Positions 59,210-64,000 of a DNA stretch of 64,000 nucleotides are shown here, one piece after another. This DNA comes from Ramazzottius varieornatus. Lineage: Eukaryota > Tardigrada > Eutardigrada > Parachela > Ramazzottiidae. The DNA is taken from the NCBI GenBank assembly GCA_001949185.1, contig BDGG01000003.1, positions 2,225,261 to 2,289,260 on the forward strand. The letters are read 5' to 3'. The first letter of the stretch is position 1. Each line of letters opens with the position of its first letter. The position numbers were made by a program, and so were the translations under genes. The notes below the pieces were generated by a model. That model was not told the origin of the DNA and did not search any database. It saw only the letters and a list, made by a program, of their open reading frames with translations.

Positions 59210-59992
59210 TTAAGACGTATGCTTTTCGGAGCCGGAAATCCCGAGCGGTTTCCGTCCAACAGCTACCACGTGTCTTTGGCCCCAATGCTGCCAGTGTTCG
59301 GGTTGCTTATGTCCAGAGACATGTCCGCACTTGTCTATCGTAAAACCCACTTTAATCAGCTCGCCTGTCAGATCATTCACATCAGCGCTACCGCTGATTG
59401 GTTTACTATGAGCATGGTTAACCGCTCCGACATCCGCATCCTTTTTCTCTGTCCCACTGCGGTTGATTGAATGTTCACGGTCCTCGTGTCCACTTCCGGC
59501 ATGAAAATCGTCCCCTTTGAAATCCCTATTTTTATCCGAGCCTTCCTCTCCGACGTCCATCAGATGTAGACCAATATGCGCTACGTGATGGCATCCAACA
59601 GATACGAAAAGTTCCCCACCGGGCGCCAGCCAGTCGAAGCAATGTTGGATGAATATGGCCACTTGACTGTGAGGTAAACTGTTCAGCCATTCGCTGGCAA
59701 GAATAGCCTGAAACTGAGAAGGTGAAAAATTCAAGTCAAGAGCGTTGCTGGGTATGAGAATACATCGCGGGTAGTCAGGTTCACGGAGAGCATTTTTGAC
59801 AACGGATAACTTCTCCTGAAGGAGATCGACGATGTAGAGCTTGCCCACTTCCGTATCCCGGAAAATGGAGTCGATCACACGACCGTAATACGCGATGCCC
59901 AATATCGCCACAGATTTGTCCTTGGCGCAAGTCTTGACGTAGTTGAGAAAGTACTGCTCGAACGGGTCCAGATCCAGTGCTTGCTCGTCCAT
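59210..59992 (-). CDS. Class I SAM-dependent methyltransferase-like protein
   Basis: Single-exon 260-aa protein. The Rossmann-type core shows motif I as AILGIAYYGRVID (a degenerate G-x-G-x-G), an acidic strand-2 end (LYIVDLLQEKL), a strand-3 position IPSNALDLNFSPSQF, then motif IV-like ILASEWLNSLP and post-motif WLAPGGELFVSV. A hydrophilic insertion of about 60 residues (EEGSDKNRDFKGDDFHAGSG and beyond) interrupts the C-terminal part before the final strands (LIKVGFTIDK, RHVVAVGR). Substrate unknown. The degenerate glycine motif leaves open that it is a non-catalytic relative. The start is the ATG preceding DEQALDLDPFEQYFLNYV; there are no introns, unlike nearly all neighbours, which could reflect a retroposed or recently acquired copy. 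Confidence 0.75.
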   Translation of the reverse strand: MDEQALDLDPFEQYFLNYVKTCAKDKSVAILGIAYYGRVIDSIFRDTEVGKLYIVDLLQEKLSVVKNALREPDYPRCILIPSNALDLNFSPSQFQAILASEWLNSLPHSQVAIFIQHCFDWLAPGGELFVSVGCHHVAHIGLHLMDVGEEGSDKNRDFKGDDFHAGSGHEDREHSINRSGTEKKDADVGAVNHAHSKPISGSADVNDLTGELIKVGFTIDKCGHVSGHKQPEHWQHWGQRHVVAVGRKPLGISGSEKHTS

Positions 59993-60662
59993 GGTTGGCT
60001 CAAACGATGGAGAACGAGGAAAGTAAACAATTCCAGATACTATATCAAGTCCCGAATGCAGTCTATAAAAGCCAAAGCGTGGAATCTTCTAATCACATGC
60101 TTTGTTTCTAGCAGAGGCGGCAGGATTTTAAGAGAGCTACTCTGATGGATTCTATGGAGGCAGGTATAACAACCGGTTGTATAACTGATAGGGAAAAATC
60201 GACAAACATGCTTACATGCACAGCCCGCGTGTTGTTGTGTACATCTGGAGACTGCGCAGCGTGCTCTTAGCCGGAAAGCCGGTGACAAACAATGCCAAAC
60301 ATATACAGTATACACTTAGAGTACTTCATTTGCGTAAAGCAACATTTCCGATCGTAAGATGCCGTACACTGCAAAAGAAAAATGGTCGGCTCAAGAGCAC
60401 TGTATACGGTATCGTTGAACAGCATAAATGAAGTATACACGTAGAGCGATCGGATCCAAGGACACTGATCGACGGATCGCACGTCAGCGAACTGCAGTAA
60501 AAGTTAGCTCGCCAGGATCAAAGTTCAATTCCTACTCCAATTCTCTTCAAACACGCACCGACACCACACAGGATGATATAATTCGGTATTCGAATAAGCA
60601 GCAAATACTGTATCCAAAAATCCATCAGCATACGAGGACGAATCAACAAGAACCATTTAACG
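59993..60662. other. Intergenic between methyltransferase and BolA3 genes
   Basis: No gene supported. GTATACACTTAGAGTACTTC at about 60308-60327 and ATGAAGTATACACGTAGAG at about 60426-60444 are similar, partly inverted words whose significance is unclear. Confidence 0.4.
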
Positions 60663-61141
60663 TCACAGTGAAGGTTTCTTCGGTACTGCTGTATGAAGAC
60701 TCAGTCCATGCATGGCCTTAATTTCTTTCTGTAATACCTGAAACAAACGAACATTCGTATGAGTTCAAAAATACATGCGATAAATTAGGCCAAAAGAAGA
60801 GGGTACGATGCGTCAGAGAGTAGTCTCTGGGTGCGTTGAAGGAGGATTTGCCGTTTGCGTGGTACCTCATTGACCATCCTTTGCTGTTCAACTAGTTTCT
60901 TCCCACGAAACTCTTCCGCTTCGATGTAAATTTGGTACATCGAACCGCAACCACCTATTTGTAAATCAACAGATGTGTAGTTCTTGTAACAGTAACAACA
61001 ACCGCGTTCCCGCGTGATAACTATTTGAGGCGTTATTTAGCGCCCACCGGAAACGTCCTCCACTTCAATCTTGACCGCCTTAGGGAAGCTGCCTTGCAGA
61101 ACTCGTTTGATCTTCCGCTCACCCTCTGCTGGGTCCTCCAT
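60663..61141 (-). CDS. BOLA3: BolA-like protein, BOLA3 type
   Basis: Small protein that in other animals works with GLRX5/NFU1 in mitochondrial [4Fe-4S] cluster delivery to lipoate synthase and complexes I/II. Exons 61048-61141, 60866-60954, 60663-60737 join in frame to 85 aa from the ATG at 61141. Family motifs: GERKIKRVLQGSFPKAVKIE, EDVSGGCGSMYQIYIEAEEF with the BOLA3-type Cys, KLVEQQRMVNEVLQKEIKAM, and HGLSLHTAVPKK. The donor after VSG is the weak GTGGGC. The frame upstream of the ATG is open to about 61264 and Arg/Ser-rich (SSRPKRGFSTV, FAPSRRTYATAME), which looks like a mitochondrial presequence, so the true start is probably in a further 5' exon that I could not place. The individual exons are too short to stand out as reading frames. 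Confidence 0.92.
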
Positions 61142-61906
61142 GGCCGTTGCGTAAGTTCTCCGTGAAGGTGCGAATGGCCTTAGACAGTCCACATCAGGTG
61201 TTGGATTGTGGAGTACCGTCGAGAAGCCCCGTTTTGGCCGTGAGGATATCTCTGTTCCCCCGAATGCATACTAATATTTGAGCGCCTACTACAAAGCTGT
61301 ACTGTCATATCGATAAGGATGCAGAAGATTGAATACCTCTGTTAACGCACAAAGGGATAAGACATCTGTGGAGGAGTTGTCCAGCTTGTCCTTGCACCGG
61401 AAGTCCATTTCCCCGTAAAAGGATCCCGATAACCGATTGCATTGCAAGGATGTGATGATAATCCGTATCGTTAGTCTTATCCAAACGCCCACGCGAACGA
61501 CCCTGCTGCAAATCTAAATTCCCACCTTCGGAAATCGCGAAGAAAGAAACTGGAAAGTAGGAAGAAGTTTTCTCGTTCCCTGATTTTGTCAGCCATTATG
61601 TCAGCTGGTATGTCAGCTGTTGTCATTACGAACGCCAGGTCGCCAGGACCTAAAAAAGTGACATGACCCACCTTAACATATCCGTGACAACTTTCAGCTG
61701 GAGGCTGATCAGTGGAGCACTCACTTCGTACTATAGTACTGGACACACTCCGAACAGCGAAGCTTCGGCAGATACTACATTGTCATAAATTTCTACCGAT
61801 GAGTTTAATCAAACGAATTATTCATTAGAAACTCGGTCACATATCAGTCCACGTCGCAACCATTATTCCAAATTACGGCCTTACATAGGTCACAGGCTAA
61901 GCAAAA
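61142..61906. other. BolA3 upstream region and REXO4 3' flank
   Basis: Probably contains the N-terminal coding exon of the BolA3-like gene (open frame 61142-61264 after an acceptor-like ATATTAG) and its promoter. An open minus-strand stretch at 61305-61511 has no recognised domain. Confidence 0.4.
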
Positions 61907-63399
61907 TCAAGACTCGGCACGTAGTGTCTTAGCTTGCAAACGTTTCTTTTTCGACTTCATAGATAGCGAGGATTCCCACCGCTTCTTATACATAGTATAT
62001 AGCCGCATGGCTGCCTGAGCATCTTGAATGGAGTCGTGCTCACCAGTCTGCACTGTGAAACCCAGAATCTTGGCTGTCAACTTCTTCAAGGACGGCGCAC
62101 CTCCCTTGTTGATCACTCGGAATGGCTTGAACTTTGAGGTATCTCTAATATCGTGCTTTGGGTGGCTCAGCAGAAGCACTTCAAGGTCGTTGTGCACAGC
62201 ATGACCGACCAACTTCCGGCCTTTCAGGATATCGGCAATTTCTTGCTGGACCACCTTGAAGTCCTCACCTGGAAGAACGGTATTTACACACCACAGCTCA
62301 AGACACTTTTTACTGTCTACAGAGCCTATTCTCAGGACGAGGATCAACCATATCGACCGACAAATTTTCACTTAAAGCCACTGGATAAGGTTAAGCATTA
62401 CTTACTGTACCTTTTTTCAAGTCTTTCGGATGAATTCCGCTAACGTGCGTCCTGTAATCTTTCACAAGTTCAGTGGGCTTGACGAACTTGTCATACACAC
62501 AATGCCCGAACTGATTCACCACTGACACCCTTGCCAGCATGTTCTCTTGTCCACCGGGTCCCACTCCAACGAACTCACAGTCCATAGCGACAGTCTTCGT
62601 AAGCCTGTAAGATAAAAATAGCTATAACAAAATTGATAAGAGCACTACTAATACTTATTCTTCTATCGTACCCAGAAAAGGATTTTGTTTTCACGAAAGT
62701 GTCGGCTGTCGCATTCGGCATCTCTTCAGAAGCAGGCTCCGCTTGCGCTGTAGGCACAACCGAGGCGGAAGTGGCTGGTGGTGCAGGTGGTTTCTTCCAA
62801 GCCGGTCTGGGCATCTTTGTCGCGTCGATGAATACCTTCATCGTTTCCCAGTTGCTGGAGACGTCCTTGGCGGAGCTTGGTACGCTAAGAGTCAGTTTCG
62901 ACTTCTTCTTCGACGGCTGAGAAGCATCCTTGACCTCGCTGTTCTTTATATAAGACGGTTTTAGCATCGACACTTCCGGTTGAGGCTCCTTTCTGTGTGC
63001 TGACGATGTTGCTGTGTTCCCGTATCGAGCGTCAAATCGTTCCTGGGGATCTCTGAAGAACTTTCGTACTTCCTGGTCTCGACGAGGACGTAACGGATAA
63101 TCTGCCGAGTACGTTAGATCTGACCGAGACTATAACATAATTGCGGTGACTACAACTAGATATACAGAACAGCGGGGAAAAACGAGAACTACCTTTATAG
63201 GAGGCCGGTTGAAACTTCTCGCATCTTGTCCATGCTGATCTCTTCCAAAGCTTCCACCACCACTTGGGAAACGCGGTGGATCAGCTGGCCGACGTAACAC
63301 CGGACGACTGCGATCTGGTAGTTGCTGCTTGCTCTTCTGATAGCTAGGATCAAATGGCCGTGACACCGAAATGTTGATGACTGGGACATCGGTATCCAT
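61907..63399 (-). CDS. REXO4: REXO4-like 3'-5' RNA exonuclease
   Basis: DEDDh exonuclease of the REXO4/XPMC2/Rex4 group, nucleolar and linked to rRNA processing. Exons 63193-63399, 62672-63129, 62411-62604, 61907-62268 give 406 aa (human 422). The N-terminal half is basic and Pro-rich. The exonuclease domain begins [20 protein letters not shown] with the first Asp/Glu pair, then [58 protein letters not shown] with the second Asp, and RDTSKFKPF. It closes with [15 protein letters not shown], containing the catalytic His and last Asp. The C-terminus is a lysine-rich tail ([13 protein letters not shown]), likely nucleolar. The frame is open upstream of the ATG at 63399 to 63477 without another ATG, and an acceptor-like TTCTTTTAG lies at about 63448-63440, so an upstream first exon is possible. 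Confidence 0.93.
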
Positions 63400-63477
63400 C
63401 AGTGCTCCACAACCTTCCAACGGTTCCCCCTTCGATCTCCTAAAAGAAGTAAAGACGGAAGGATAATCTCTGGACAA

Positions 63478-64000
63478 GAGGATGAAGTCATGAAGAGATC
63501 AATCTTGGATATAAGAATGAACATCTGTCACAGTGTCAGACTGTCCCACCGGTAATGACGCAATCGAGTCTCCGCCTTCCGACCAATCAGATACCAACGA
63601 AATCGACAGCCCGGCGAGTGTTTATGGCAAACTCGCTAATTAGCTACATCTCTATAGCGCTTTTTATTAAACTTTGTCAAGTCTCAAGATTCCGAACTTG
63701 AAAGTCGAAACTAGAACCGCTGTTCGGCATTATACACGTGAACGAACCTCTGGATATGAAAAGTTTTTTTTTCATATCCTTGATTCAAGACCAAGGAGGA
63801 CCCAGTTCGCGATCGATATCAGCGTTGGACTGGAAGTCCAGCCCATCAGGCTTCACGGACCTTCCTTCTAACAGCCACAGGTCAACAGCCACAGGTAACT
63901 TGGTTGAGCGCTCCACAGCTTCCGGCTAGATTTTTCTAGGACCATGGTTCCCCATGTGTTGAATGCGACAAATCATCTGAAGGTTGTTCTATTGCAGATC
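63478..64000. other. Right window edge, nothing assigned
   Basis: Contains the REXO4 promoter region. Short plus-strand open stretches (63674-63929) have no recognisable domain; a gene could begin near the edge. Confidence 0.4.

Noticed and set aside
60520-60560. tRNA-like T-arm word (AAGTTCAATTCCTA)
   Set aside because: No acceptor, D-arm or anticodon-arm pairing could be built around it; no tRNA, rRNA or CRISPR array was found anywhere in the window.

Overview
This is a compact animal nuclear genome window: spliced genes with mostly 45-300 nt GT-AG introns, about 19 protein-coding genes in 64 kb, no operons, and several DNA-transposon-type repeats. The gene set (TRPA-type channel, paired-domain protein, CLIP-domain serine protease homologue, ceramide synthases, PRRC1, CPSF73, CDC27) indicates a bilaterian invertebrate. 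The density of roughly 3 kb per gene and the short introns would suit an ecdysozoan such as a tardigrade, but that assignment is an inference.

Layout. 1-2.7 kb: 3' part of a TRPA-family cation channel (+). 2.9-8.1 kb: valyl-tRNA synthetase (-). 9.0-10.9 kb: glutathionyl-hydroquinone reductase of the ECM4/Xi-GST type (-), a family best known outside animals. 11.6-12.1 kb: SYS1 Golgi protein (+). 13.4-17.4 kb: CDC27/APC3 (+). 18.6-20.2 kb: secreted Thr-rich repeat protein (-). 21.5-24.6 kb: PKA-C/PRKX-like kinase (+). 25.5-27.4 kb: catalytically dead CLIP serine protease homologue (+). 28.3-30.2 kb: a complete Tigger/pogo-type transposon with perfect 41-bp terminal inverted repeats but a broken transposase. 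32.0-34.2 kb: PRRC1 (-). 36.4-38.5 kb: a decayed second pogo-type transposase. 40.8-46.5 kb: two ceramide synthase paralogues head to head with matching exon structures. 46.7-47.5 kb: a short Pax1/9-like paired-domain protein (-). 48.0-51.7 kb: CPSF73 with an unusual N-terminal low-complexity extension (-). 52.1-53.2 kb: AT-hook protein (+). 55.8-58.8 kb: unrecognised beta-rich protein (+). 59.2-60.0 kb: class I methyltransferase-like protein (-). 60.7-61.1 kb: BolA3-like protein (-), built from three short exons. 61.9-63.4 kb: REXO4 exonuclease (-).

Most genes are unrelated housekeeping genes (translation, mRNA 3' processing, cell cycle, trafficking, lipid synthesis); I see no functional cluster except the ceramide synthase pair. 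The non-coding space is richer than it looks. A roughly 70-bp imperfect-palindrome repeat occurs about 15 times, mostly inside introns. Other elements are a second hairpin family in introns, a MITE family with about 30-bp inverted repeats (two copies of different length), a fold-back minisatellite at 54.1-54.5 kb, and paired ATATCG-rich tracts at 34.5-35.2 kb.

Exon boundaries were derived by hand from splice consensus, reading-frame continuity and remembered family sequence; all multi-exon models given as complete have a total length divisible by three. Family assignments rest on recognised motifs, not on a database search.
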